The translations under genes were made by a program, and so were the position numbers. DNA of 9,209 nt, from contig CAJTVE010000091.1 in assembly GCA_910579655.1 (NCBI GenBank), positions 1-9,209 of the forward strand. The letters are read 5' to 3'. The stretch is from an uncultured Allobaculum sp. (GTDB lineage Bacteria; Bacillota_I; Bacilli_A; Erysipelotrichales; Erysipelotrichaceae). Numbering within the stretch: position 1 is the stretch's first letter; each line of letters opens with the position of its first letter. This document shows positions 1-5,970 of the stretch, one piece after another. The notes under the pieces are model-generated. The model was not told the origin of the DNA, searched no databases, and saw only the letters and a list, made by a program, of their open reading frames with translations.

Positions 1-2
1 CC

Positions 3-51
3 AATTGTGCGAACGGAAAATCCACACAATGGTTTAGAGCCGGTGATTTAA
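3..51 (+). other. possible 3' tail of a gene cut by the left edge
   Basis: Read from base 1, the plus strand is open for 16 codons and stops at TAA (49-51), giving a tail that ends NPHNGLEPVI. The frame starting at base 3 also stays open, to a TAA at 127-129. Neither frame can be assigned to a family from so few residues, and neither has a start inside the window. The stretch may be the end of a coding region or only flanking DNA. It lies just left of a terminator that faces the other way, so it would belong to a separate plus-strand unit. Confidence 0.15.
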
Positions 52-77
52 AAACCACTTACAATTTTAGAATGCCC

Positions 78-121
78 AAAAAAGCTCTCTGCCTTCCCTT
101 TCTGGAATCAAGCAGAGAGCT
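78..121 (-). terminator. Rho-independent terminator of the minus-strand histone-like operon
   Basis: A perfect 10-bp stem pairs 83-92 (AGCTCTCTGC) with 112-121 (GCAGAGAGCT) around a 19-nt loop. Read on the minus strand, the stem is followed by a T-tract (positions 83-78 are all A on the plus strand). It lies about 70 bases downstream of the 84-residue gene and is the first U-tailed hairpin after it, so it probably ends that transcript. Confidence 0.75.
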
Positions 122-135
122 ATGGGTGTAAAGGT

Positions 136-187
136 CCAGTTTCTGTAAAGACTGGCTTTCACGTCAGGCGGCTTTTTGCAGCCTGAC
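136..187 (-). repeat. two further hairpins between the small gene and its terminator
   Basis: On the minus strand, just after the stop of the 84-residue gene, GTCAGGC (187-181) pairs with GCCTGAC (169-163). The stem continues past one mismatch with GC/GC and closes on an A5 loop. A second small hairpin pairs 151-155 with 136-140 (CCAGT/ACTGG). Neither is followed by a U-tract, so they look like mRNA 3'-end structures (stability or processing) rather than terminators. Confidence 0.45.
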
Positions 188-191
188 TGGT

Positions 192-446
192 TTATTCTTT
201 TTCGTCAGTGTCTTTATTGTGACGTTCAGTGCTCTTCAGTGTCAGGATGTATGTTCCGTCTTCTGGGAACTCGCTGGTGTCTTTCGGGTCGGCGATGATT
301 TCCAGCTCACATGGATAGCCTTTGGCTTCCAGAGCATTTAACAGGCCTTCTTTTCCCATTTTCTTGACAATACGAATCCCGCATGCACAGTTTGCATACT
401 GATCCAGGCATGAAAAGATCCACTGTGGAATTTGAGCAGTTGCCAT
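192..446 (-). CDS. 84-residue hypothetical protein with a Cys-Ala-Cys motif
   Basis: I do not recognise a family. The protein is small and soluble, with no signal peptide or membrane segment. Near the N-terminus is a Cys-rich patch (a single Cys, then CAC within the stretch YANCACGIR), which could bind a metal or be redox active. The middle (about 29-50) reads as a short alpha/beta unit, LLNALEAKGYPCELEIIAD, and a strand (YILTLKS) precedes a charged tail ending in KDTDEKE. I chose the ATG at 446 because AGTGAGG sits 6 bases upstream; a GTG four codons earlier (458) is open but poorly spaced from any ribosome binding site. It starts 64 bases after the stop of the histone-like gene on the same strand, with no terminator between, so the two are probably cotranscribed. 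Expression as a real gene is likely; its function is unknown. Confidence 0.7.
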   Translation of the reverse strand: MATAQIPQWIFSCLDQYANCACGIRIVKKMGKEGLLNALEAKGYPCELEIIADPKDTSEFPEDGTYILTLKSTERHNKDTDEKE

Positions 447-477
447 TCTAGTCCTCACTTCCTGTCCTGTAATCTTA

Positions 478-504
478 CCTGACTTTTTTCAGTCTGTGGT
501 CAGG
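478..504 (-). repeat. intercistronic hairpin between the two minus-strand genes
   Basis: CCTGAC (504-499 read on the minus strand) pairs with GTCAGG (483-478) around a 15-nt loop containing an A6 run. It lies directly after the stop codon of the 655-residue gene and before the ribosome binding site of the small gene. The following bases are TAAGATTAC, not a U-tract, so it is unlikely to terminate fully. It could tune or process the downstream message. Confidence 0.35.
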
Positions 505-510
505 GATGAT

Positions 511-2478
511 TTACTTCTGAAGAATTTCAAGAATTTTTGGATAGTAGTCGTAACGGCCATCGATTACGCGTAAGGCATCCTGAGCGATGTTTTTTGCGCG
601 CTGCAGATCGAATGGTTCATAGACATGAGCAAAACGATAGTAGATCTGGTCTTTGAGCTGGTTTTCACGCAGAACATAGCCATATCCGCTGTTTCCATTC
701 TGGTAGTCGCCATGTTTGATGTACAGGTCGGCAATATCCATTAATGCACGGTTCTGCCAGTTCACCAGATCATCAAACTGAGCCATAACACCATAGATGA
801 AGCCTTCATAGTACTTCACGTCGTTGTACTGCCAGCCTGGCAGGATTGTGTAAGCAACAGTCATAAAGCGATCGACCAGTTTGTTCAGATCCGCTGGAAT
901 GATCTTCTCTACTTCTTCGAGAGTATGCAGGTTGTTGTGTTGTGCATAGATAAGGATCTTGCGAACGTCATCAAGCAGATCTTTGTAGATTGCAGAATCG
1001 TTCAGGCCGTCGTTAATCAGGATACGGTCAATATCCGCGTTGATTTTCTTGGCAAGATCAACATTGTCAGCCGCTTTGTTTGGCAGAGTTGCAGCAATGC
1101 GGCGGCATAAGTATGGAATGACGGAAGTGTCGAATCCATCAACCGCAAATGTATAGTCCTTATTTGCGGTAATTGCTTTTTTCATATACTGATCGATTTG
1201 TTCATCCAGATCAATGGCATGGGTCAGCTCGTTTTTGAGGGTATCCATATCGATATCCAGCCCAAGGGTCTTAGCCATTTCAAGCAATGTGTAATCGTCT
1301 AAAGAATCATAGAAAGCATTCTTTTCTTCTTCTGGTACTTCAGCAGTTTTCGCTTCTGGGGCGTTTTTGGCTTTAGCAGCCAGGGCTTTACGACTTTCCA
1401 TAGCAGCATTCTTTTCAATTTCGGCAATAACCACTTCGTAAGAAGTTCCTGGAACTTCCTTGATCAGCTTGAGCAGTCTGTTTTCTGCCTGAGCTTCTTT
1501 CATGATATCGTTGGCAATCTGGTTGCCAGCTGCTTTAGCAGATACGGCTTTAGCAGATTTGGCAGGTTTCTTATACAGTTTTGCAGCTTTCGCGGCAGCA
1601 GCCTTAGAACGGGCAGCCAGGTTTTTCTGGGCGCAGCCTTCAGCGAATGCTTTAGCAGCCAGAGTCTGGCGGCTGAGCTGTTCTGGCGTATATGGAGTAT
1701 CTTTCACTGCATCGACCGCTTCGATAATCTTGGCACCAGCGAGGGCTTCTGCTTTCAGTGTCTTTTCAGCCGCTTTGATTTCGGCTGGAGTCTGATTGCT
1801 TTCGGCAATCACTTCTGCTTCTTTGGCAGCTTCTACCTGAGCTGGAGTTTCTTTTTTGGCAGCTTTTTTAGCCGCGGGCTTTTTCGCAGCTGCTTTCTTG
1901 GCTGGAGCTTTTGGAGCTGGAGCAGCAGCTTTTTCTTCTGCTAACTTATCGACGGCTTCAATGTATTTTTCGCCGGCGATGGCTTCTGCTTTCAGTGTTG
2001 CTTCAGCCGCTTTGATTTCGGCTGGAGTCTGGTTGCTTTCAGCAATCACTTCTGCTTTTTTGGCAGCTTCTACCTGAGCTGGGGTTTCATTTTTCACTGG
2101 TGCTTTTTTAGCCGCAGTTTTTTTAGCGGCAGCTTTCTTGGCTGGAGCTTTTGGTTCTTCTTTAATTTCTTCTGGTACGTATGGTTTTACTTGATCGACG
2201 GCTTCAATATATTTTTCACCGTCAATAGCTTCTTCCTTTAATGTGTTCAGTGCTGCATTAATCTCGGCAGGTGTCTGATAAGATTCAGCGATCACTTCTG
2301 CTTCTTTGGCAGCCGCTACTTTCTTTTCAGCGGTTTTTGTTGCTTTATTTGCTGAAGCAGTCTTCGTGGCTGCAGTTTTCTTAGTCGTTGCTTTTTTGGT
2401 CGCAGTTTTCTTAGCGGCAGCTTTTTTTACAGTTGCTGCTGCATCTGCTTTGACATCAGCTGTTTTCTTTGGTGACAT
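511..2478 (-). CDS. histone H1-like Lys/Ala-rich repeat protein with a novel C-terminal domain
   Basis: This is a 655-residue protein in three parts. Residues 1-57 form a Lys/Ala/Thr-rich tail (KKA, KKT and ATKK repeats) like the C-terminal tail of eukaryotic histone H1, bacterial AlgP or chlamydial HctB, which bind DNA through charge. Residues 58-256 carry three copies of a 38-residue unit (58-95, 140-177, 219-256) with the core AEVIAES.QTPAEI.AA..TLK.EA, each ending in IEAVD. The copies are separated by further basic linkers (KAPAKKAAAKK at 110 and 190). Residues 257-375 are Ala/Lys-rich and helical. Residues 380-655 form a less basic, aromatic, mostly helical domain I cannot assign. There is no signal peptide or membrane segment, so a cytoplasmic, nucleoid-associated role is inferred. 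The start is set by AGGAGGT 7 bases before the ATG. The low-complexity half means similarity hits to histones would reflect composition only. The gene is first in a unit with the 84-residue gene. Confidence 0.85.
   Translation of the reverse strand: MSPKKTADVKADAAATVKKAAAKKTATKKATTKKTAATKTASANKATKTAEKKVAAAKEAEVIAESYQTPAEINAALNTLKEEAIDGEKYIEAVDQVKPYVPEEIKEEPKAPAKKAAAKKTAAKKAPVKNETPAQVEAAKKAEVIAESNQTPAEIKAAEATLKAEAIAGEKYIEAVDKLAEEKAAAPAPKAPAKKAAAKKPAAKKAAKKETPAQVEAAKEAEVIAESNQTPAEIKAAEKTLKAEALAGAKIIEAVDAVKDTPYTPEQLSRQTLAAKAFAEGCAQKNLAARSKAAAAKAAKLYKKPAKSAKAVSAKAAGNQIANDIMKEAQAENRLLKLIKEVPGTSYEVVIAEIEKNAAMESRKALAAKAKNAPEAKTAEVPEEEKNAFYDSLDDYTLLEMAKTLGLDIDMDTLKNELTHAIDLDEQIDQYMKKAITANKDYTFAVDGFDTSVIPYLCRRIAATLPNKAADNVDLAKKINADIDRILINDGLNDSAIYKDLLDDVRKILIYAQHNNLHTLEEVEKIIPADLNKLVDRFMTVAYTILPGWQYNDVKYYEGFIYGVMAQFDDLVNWQNRALMDIADLYIKHGDYQNGNSGYGYVLRENQLKDQIYYRFAHVYEPFDLQRAKNIAQDALRVIDGRYDYYPKILEILQK
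1711..1911 (-). repeat. long internal repeat, copy B (residues 190-256)
   Basis: This encodes KAPAKKAAAKK, then ETPAQVEAAK, then the 38-residue unit ending in IEAVD. It matches residues 110-177 (1948-2151) closely in protein and in long runs of DNA, for example the identical minus-strand stretch coding for QTPAEIKAAE. The similarity suggests a fairly recent in-frame duplication of a linker-plus-module unit of about 80 codons. Confidence 0.8.
1948..2151 (-). repeat. long internal repeat, copy A (residues 110-177)
   Basis: This is the partner of the repeat at 1711-1911. A more diverged third copy of the 38-residue module only (residues 58-95) lies at 2194-2307, where N/L and D replace K/A residues. 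The order of divergence suggests that the N-terminal copy is the oldest and that copies A and B separated last. Confidence 0.8.
2194..2307 (-). repeat. 38-residue module, most diverged copy (residues 58-95)
   Basis: This is the first of three modules with the pattern KEAEVIAES, then QTPAEI, TLK.EA and KYIEAVD. It differs from the later two at several positions (INAALN in place of IKAAE, EEAIDG in place of AEAIAG). The pattern of a Thr-Pro helix cap followed by an alternating Ala/Leu helix suggests a small helical bundle or hairpin. It loosely recalls the second half of FIVAR-type repeats, but I would not assign it to that family. Confidence 0.75.
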
Positions 2479-2504
2479 GAATAAACCTCCTGTCTGTCTC
2501 TATA

Positions 2505-2513
2505 AGTATAGCA
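2505..2513 (-). promoter_or_regulatory. extended -10 promoter of the histone-like gene
   Basis: TGCTATACT on the minus strand matches the extended -10 form TGnTATAAT at all but one position. The -35 region at the normal distance (TCATAG, 2533-2528) is poor, which extended -10 promoters tolerate. The predicted start of transcription is about 20 bases before the start codon, leaving just enough leader for the AGGAGGT site. Confidence 0.5.
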
Positions 2514-2610
2514 TTCCTTCCATTTTCCTATGACATAATTATTGTTTTCAACTCCCAACTAATGCATCATTGACAAGAGCATTTTTTAATCTTCCTTTAA
2601 AAAGTTTTTC

Positions 2611-2616
2611 TATACT
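2611..2616 (+). promoter_or_regulatory. candidate -10 box for htrA inside an inverted repeat
   Basis: TATACT lies about 80 bases upstream of the htrA start. The left half of the inverted repeat TTTTTCTA/TAGAAAAA (2605-2612, 2628-2635) overlaps it. No good -35 is present 16-18 bases upstream, so the promoter may need an activator or may lie elsewhere. Confidence 0.35.
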
Positions 2617-2696
2617 TGATTCAGAACTAGAAAAAGAACAAACAAAACACGCTTTTTTTTAGCGTATTTCAGATAGAAAGGATCAAAAATAAGATT

Positions 2697-3854
2697 ATGG
2701 AAAATAACATTCCACCACGTGTGCCCAAACGCAAGTCCACCGCGAGAAACGGAGCTGTCATCGGAATTACTGCGGCAATTGGTATTTCTGCCGTTGTTTT
2801 GTCCGGTGTAGCCGGTTATGCAGGCGCTTCCTATGCAATTGATCAAAAACAGTCTGGGTCTGTTACAGCGCCAATCACAGACAAAACATCATCCTCTCTG
2901 GATGGAAATACAAGTGTAAAAATATTAGATATCTCGGATATTGTCGCGAAATTGAAACCATCGGTTGTTGAAATTTCTACCGAATCCGTATCCAGCGGAA
3001 ATTCCATTTTTGGACAGTACGTTTCGCAGGGCGCCGGCAGCGGCGTTATCCTTTCTGCGGACGGCTACATTGTCACAAACAACCATGTAGTCAATGGAGC
3101 AAATTCCATTAAGGTCAAAACCTATGACGGCCAGGAATATGAAGCCACACTGGTCGGCACTGATCCTCAGACCGACGTTGCGGTCATTAAAGTCGATGCG
3201 ACGGATTTAAGCCCGGCTACCATCGGCAGTTCGGATGACATTCAGGTCGGTGAAGCAGCGATCGCCATCGGTAACCCGCTTGGATCTCTGGGGGGCACCG
3301 TGACAACAGGAATCATCTCAGCCGTCGGCCGTGAAATTACCATCGATAATGAAACCATGACTCTGCTTCAGACGGATGCTGCCATCAACCCTGGAAACTC
3401 CGGCGGCGGTCTGTTTGATGTCAACGGTGAACTGATTGGTATTGTCAATGCCAAGCAATCCGATACGGGTATCGAAGGCCTAGGCTTTGCAATTCCAATT
3501 TCAGATGTCACTTCCGTCATTGATGATCTCGTGGCTCATGGTCAGGTAACCACCCGTCCAGTCCTGAACGTTTCCTTGCAGCAGGTTCAGAATTCCACTT
3601 ACTATGGCCAGAACCGGACCATGGAACCTGGCGTCTACATCGTTCAGATTGTTGAAGGCGGAACTGCTGATTTAGCTGGTCTGCAAATGGGAGACCGCAT
3701 TGTCTCTTTCGACGGCCAGGAAATCAGTTCGAACGCTGAGGTAAAAAACATCCTGAAAAAACATGCTGTCGGTGATGTCGTGCAGATGGTTGTTGACCGG
3801 AATGGTGAGCAGGTCGAACTGGACATCACGCTGCATGGTTCCGAAGCAGAATGA
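2697..3854 (+). CDS. htrA: membrane-anchored HtrA/DegP-like serine protease
   Basis: This is a trypsin-fold protease that degrades misfolded proteins outside the cytoplasmic membrane. The 385 residues run as follows: a short basic cytoplasmic tail (1-18), one membrane anchor (about 19-47), a Ser/Thr-rich linker, the protease domain (about 78-280) and one PDZ domain (about 290-380). The catalytic triad is intact: His130 in TNNHVV, Asp160 in TDVAV and Ser235 in GNSGG. GAGSGVIL and AINPGNSGG are typical of S1C peptidases. The anchor, single PDZ and length fit the Gram-positive HtrA form. The ATG at 2697 is the only good start, but the nearest purine-rich site (AAAGGA) is about 14 bases upstream, longer than ideal, so translation may be weak or controlled. 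It is transcribed alone, divergent from the histone-like gene, and ends in a terminator at 3968-4000. The family is usually induced by envelope stress; no specific operator can be named here. Confidence 0.95.
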   Translation: MENNIPPRVPKRKSTARNGAVIGITAAIGISAVVLSGVAGYAGASYAIDQKQSGSVTAPITDKTSSSLDGNTSVKILDISDIVAKLKPSVVEISTESVSSGNSIFGQYVSQGAGSGVILSADGYIVTNNHVVNGANSIKVKTYDGQEYEATLVGTDPQTDVAVIKVDATDLSPATIGSSDDIQVGEAAIAIGNPLGSLGGTVTTGIISAVGREITIDNETMTLLQTDAAINPGNSGGGLFDVNGELIGIVNAKQSDTGIEGLGFAIPISDVTSVIDDLVAHGQVTTRPVLNVSLQQVQNSTYYGQNRTMEPGVYIVQIVEGGTADLAGLQMGDRIVSFDGQEISSNAEVKNILKKHAVGDVVQMVVDRNGEQVELDITLHGSEAE

Positions 3855-3967
3855 TCGACTCTATTCTTTCTGTCTACGGATCCGCAATCTAGAACCCAGC
3901 CATTCCCAGATCCGGCTGACCGAGTTTCTGGATTGAAGTCATTCCATTGATCCGCTTCATCATTTCT

Positions 3968-4000
3968 TCCCGCTGTCCTTTTTGGCAGCGGGATTTTTTA
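3968..4000 (+). terminator. Rho-independent terminator of htrA
   Basis: CCCGCTG (3969-3975) pairs with CAGCGGG (3986-3992). An outer T-A pair and an inner CC/GG extend the stem around a T5 loop, and the T-tract at 3994-3999 follows. It lies 113 bases after the htrA stop and is a strong, classic terminator. Confidence 0.9.
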
Positions 4001-4110
4001 TATCTGGAGCTGTTTCTGAATCCTATCCGTACAGAAAGAGAAAGCGGTCTGATTCAATATTAAAATATGCCATTTATGAACATAAAGAGATCAAATCAAA
4101 TCCGATCCAG

Positions 4111-4143
4111 ACACTTCTCTTTTTCAGAGAGTCCAGTGTTTTT
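4111..4143 (+). terminator. weak hairpin with T-run, possible second terminator before ldh
   Basis: ACACT (4111-4115) pairs with AGTGT (4135-4139), with an inner CTCT/AGAG helix, and the arm runs into a T5 tract. The stem is AT-rich and interrupted, so efficiency would be low. It may clear residual read-through from htrA before the ldh promoter. Confidence 0.3.
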
Positions 4144-4283
4144 CAGATCATAGCTGTCAATTCATCTGATCTTTAAGTAGCGTATGCTGGAATCCAAAAT
4201 AAGGATACACTAACTTTCATACACTCTGATTTCCTTTTCTTTTCCACTGACATTTTTTCTCCTCATTTCTCGCTCAAAAGCCT

Positions 4284-4304
4284 TATAATGAGACAAACAG
4301 GAGG
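4284..4304 (+). promoter_or_regulatory. ldh -10 box and ribosome binding site
   Basis: A perfect TATAAT (4284-4289) is followed by AGGAGG (4299-4304), 8 bases before the ATG. The predicted leader is very short (about 15-20 bases), so no leader-based control fits here. The -35 at normal spacing is poor; CTGACA at 4247-4252 lies too far upstream to pair with this -10. Confidence 0.55.
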
Positions 4305-4312
4305 ATTTACTA

Positions 4313-5284
4313 ATGTCAGATGAAAGAATTACCAAACGCCGCATTATGCTTGTCGGAACGGGCTTTGTAGGCATGTCTTTTGCCTATTCAATGCTGCAGG
4401 AAAAAGGAATCGACGAAATGGTTCTCGTCGATGTAAACGAAGACAAAGCACGTGGTGAAGCGATGGACCTGACCGATGGTCTGGTTTATGCCGATACAAA
4501 AATGAAGGTTTACTCTGGAACTTACGCTGATGCCGAATTCTGCAACATCGTAGTTCTGACTGCTGGTGCTGCACAGAAACCAGGTCAGTCCCGTCTGGAA
4601 CTCGTAAAAATCAACGCCAAAATCACAAAAGGAATCTGCGAACAGCTCAAAGCCAACAAGTTCAAAGGTATCCTCGTTGTTGCCAACAACCCTGTTGACA
4701 TCATGACCTATGTTGCCTGGAAGTCTTCCGGTCTGCCAAAAGAACACGTCATCGGATCCGGTACTGTTCTCGACACTGCCCGTCTGCGTGTTGAACTTTC
4801 CGATCTGCTCGGATTTGCTCCTTCCAACATCCACGCGTATATCTTAGGTGAGCACGGTGACTCTTCCTTCGTAAGCTGGACAAACAGCTACATCGGATGC
4901 AAATCGCTGCTTGAATACCTCGATGAACAACAGATCTCCTTACTCAAACTGCAAAACGTTTATATTGAAGTGCGTGACAAAGCCTATAAGATCATCGATC
5001 TGAAGAAAGCCACCTACTACGGTATCGGTCTTGCCTTAAAACGGATTGTTTCTGCGATCCTGAACAACGAACACTGCATTCTGCCAGTTTCCTCTTATCA
5101 GGATGGTCAGTATGGTCAGTATGGTTACTTTATTTCCACTCCAACCGTTATTGGAAGTAATGGTGCGACTCAGATTCTGACTCTGCCACTCAACGAAAAC
5201 GACCAGAACCGTTTCAACAATTCTTTCAACACTCTGGTTTCAACCATTAAAGAGAATCTCGCCGATATCATCGACGTTGACTAA
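4313..5284 (+). CDS. ldh: L-lactate dehydrogenase, NAD-dependent
   Basis: This enzyme reduces pyruvate to L-lactate with NADH, regenerating NAD+ during fermentation; it is cytoplasmic and normally a tetramer. The 323 residues match the family length. The Rossmann nucleotide site is GTGFVG (15-20), with Asp40 at the end of strand 2 favouring NADH over NADPH. Gln88 in GAAQKPG is the residue that marks lactate rather than malate dehydrogenase, which has Arg there. Catalytic residues are present: Arg94 on the mobile loop, Asp154 and Arg157 in LDTARLR, and His181 in the LGEHGDS signature. The start has AGGAGG at ideal spacing and a TATAAT box just ahead. It stands as a single-gene unit with hairpins behind it. 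One small oddity is a perfect 9-bp tandem duplication (5105-5122) in the loop DGQYGQYG. Whether it needs fructose 1,6-bisphosphate cannot be read from the sequence. Confidence 0.96.
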   Translation: MSDERITKRRIMLVGTGFVGMSFAYSMLQEKGIDEMVLVDVNEDKARGEAMDLTDGLVYADTKMKVYSGTYADAEFCNIVVLTAGAAQKPGQSRLELVKINAKITKGICEQLKANKFKGILVVANNPVDIMTYVAWKSSGLPKEHVIGSGTVLDTARLRVELSDLLGFAPSNIHAYILGEHGDSSFVSWTNSYIGCKSLLEYLDEQQISLLKLQNVYIEVRDKAYKIIDLKKATYYGIGLALKRIVSAILNNEHCILPVSSYQDGQYGQYGYFISTPTVIGSNGATQILTLPLNENDQNRFNNSFNTLVSTIKENLADIIDVD

Positions 5285-5335
5285 TCCCCGGTTTTCCCAT
5301 TCCTTTGAAGGATCCGCTTCATTGGAAATCCTCTG

Positions 5336-5361
5336 AAGACTTTTGTGAGAAGGAAAGTCTT
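5336..5361 (+). repeat. hairpin behind ldh
   Basis: AAGACTTT (5336-5343) pairs perfectly with AAAGTCTT (5354-5361) around a 10-nt loop. Only a three-T tail follows, so it is a weak terminator at best. It may protect the 3' end of the ldh message ahead of the stronger hairpin at 5390. Confidence 0.45.
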
Positions 5362-5389
5362 TATCGTACAGGGATACAGTCACATGATC

Positions 5390-5420
5390 AGAGAACTGTC
5401 CATTGGATGGTTCTCTTTTT
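5390..5420 (+). terminator. Rho-independent terminator of ldh
   Basis: AGAGAAC (5390-5396) pairs with GTTCTCT (5410-5416). The helix continues through two G-T wobbles and TCC/GGA to a 3-nt loop, making 12 pairs in all. T5 at 5416-5420 follows at once. It lies about 105 bases after the ldh stop. Confidence 0.85.
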
Positions 5421-5431
5421 ATTTGCGGCTC

Positions 5432-5459
5432 TGTTCTTTAGATCCTGTTCTTTAGATCC
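5432..5459 (+). repeat. 14-bp tandem repeat
   Basis: TGTTCTTTAGATCC occurs twice head to tail (5432-5445, 5446-5459). It is followed by degenerate units that keep the TGT...TCC frame up to about 5490. It is probably a slippage product in non-coding DNA. Confidence 0.7.
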
Positions 5460-5720
5460 TGTGGGTCCTGTTTTGAGTATCCTGTTCCTTCAGCCGGCGT
5501 TTTTATAAAATGACTTTTGGTCTGCCCATTGCGCTTTTCTGGGAATTTGACCGGCTTAACTGCTTAAGTTTTCGTTTATTCATCGAATCTCTCCACTCCC
5601 TGCTCCCTACCTTCTTTCTTTTGCTTCTTTCGCTGGTGATTCTTTTTGATCCTCGCTCAAATGAACAGTTATCCAAGTCAGATACCACGTTCGTGAGTAA
5701 GTTTCATACCTGCCGCCATA

Positions 5721-5782
5721 AATTCAGGTAGACTGAAGGCAATACAAATTCACTGCCCATTTCAGTCTCCAGTTCTGAAATT
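5721..5782. repeat. long imperfect hairpin, candidate structured RNA
   Basis: Nested arms pair around a 12-nt loop: TTCAG (5723-5727) with CTGAA (5775-5779), GG with CC, AGACTGAA (5730-5737) with TTCAGTCT (5761-5768), and GGCA (5738-5741) with TGCC (5754-5757). The bulges are short. There is no U-tract after it, so it is not a terminator. A second hairpin, CTGATCT/AGATCAG (5786-5792, 5814-5820), follows directly. I recognise no known riboswitch or sRNA class. Confidence 0.4.
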
Positions 5783-5860
5783 GGTCTGATCTGCAAACGT
5801 CCCAGTTCATGAAAGATCAGAAAATGAACAAATAAAATTTGGAGGCATCTATTCAGATCC

Positions 5861-5970
5861 GGCAGACAAATCGGTCCAGATCAAACCAGAAAAAATGAAA
5901 ACATACAGAAATCGGAAAATATTTCTTGAAAACAGTGTTTCTGTTAAGCATCTTTTAAGATTTGTCTGCC
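5861..5970. repeat. 12-bp perfect inverted repeat with 86-bp spacing
   Basis: GGCAGACAAATC (5861-5872) is the exact reverse complement of GATTTGTCTGCC (5959-5970). The repeat lies 50 bases before the zinc ribbon-GYF_2 gene. It could form the closing stem of a leader RNA or be a pair of protein binding sites. Confidence 0.6.

Larger units (their letters stand above)
2479..2696. promoter_or_regulatory. divergent control region between the histone-like gene and htrA
   Basis: This 218-base region is AT-rich. On the minus strand it holds an extended -10 (TGCTATACT, 2513-2505) and AGGAGGT (2491-2485) for the histone-like gene. On the plus strand it holds a TATACT -10-like box (2611-2616), flanked by two AT-rich inverted repeats: 2583-2589 with 2597-2603, and 2605-2612 with 2628-2635 (TTTTTCTA/TAGAAAAA). 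A consensus TTGACA (2570-2575) is present but not at normal spacing from any -10. Because the second inverted repeat overlaps the plus-strand -10 box, it could be an operator. No CtsR-type box was recognised. Confidence 0.45.
3855..4312. other. intergenic region between htrA and ldh
   Basis: No gene is supported here. From left to right it holds about 110 bases of unassigned sequence, the htrA terminator (3968-4000), a weaker hairpin with a short T-run (4111-4143: ACACT/AGTGT continued by CTCT/AGAG), an inverted repeat AGATCA/TGATCT (4146-4151, 4168-4173), and the ldh promoter and ribosome binding site (4284-4304). A plus-strand open frame from 3982 begins inside the terminator and has no ribosome binding site, so I leave it out. 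Confidence 0.6.

Noticed and set aside
511..2478. True eukaryote-like histone
   Set aside because: Only composition and short KKA/AKK repeats match; there is no histone fold or winged-helix H1 globular domain.
1502..2533. Several plus-strand open frames opposite the Lys/Ala-rich gene
   Set aside because: They are mirror images of the Ala/Lys codons, giving Ala/Phe-rich nonsense, and have no ribosome binding sites.
2570..2575. Perfect TTGACA as the htrA -35
   Set aside because: It is 35 bases from the only good -10, so spacing rules it out as a standard promoter pair.
3889..3963. Minus-strand 24-codon open frame starting MMKRINGM
   Set aside because: It has a weak purine-rich lead but no promoter, no recognisable family and chance-level length; it is antisense to the htrA 3' region.
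3982..4176. Plus-strand open frame of 64 codons between htrA and ldh
   Set aside because: It begins inside the htrA terminator hairpin and has no ribosome binding site.
4388..4834. Minus-strand open frame of 148 codons inside ldh
   Set aside because: It lies fully opposite a strongly supported gene, with no start signal and no family resemblance.
5105..5122. 9-bp tandem duplication in ldh as a disabling mutation
   Set aside because: The frame is kept and the loop keeps the usual family length, so the enzyme should be intact.
5305..5508. Plus-strand open frame of 67 codons after ldh
   Set aside because: It starts with TTG without a ribosome binding site, and it spans the ldh terminator and the 14-bp tandem repeat.
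5510..5731. Plus-strand open frame of 73 codons with one hydrophobic segment
   Set aside because: No ribosome binding site precedes its ATG, the composition follows a T-rich tract rather than a protein pattern, and its end runs into the hairpin at 5721.
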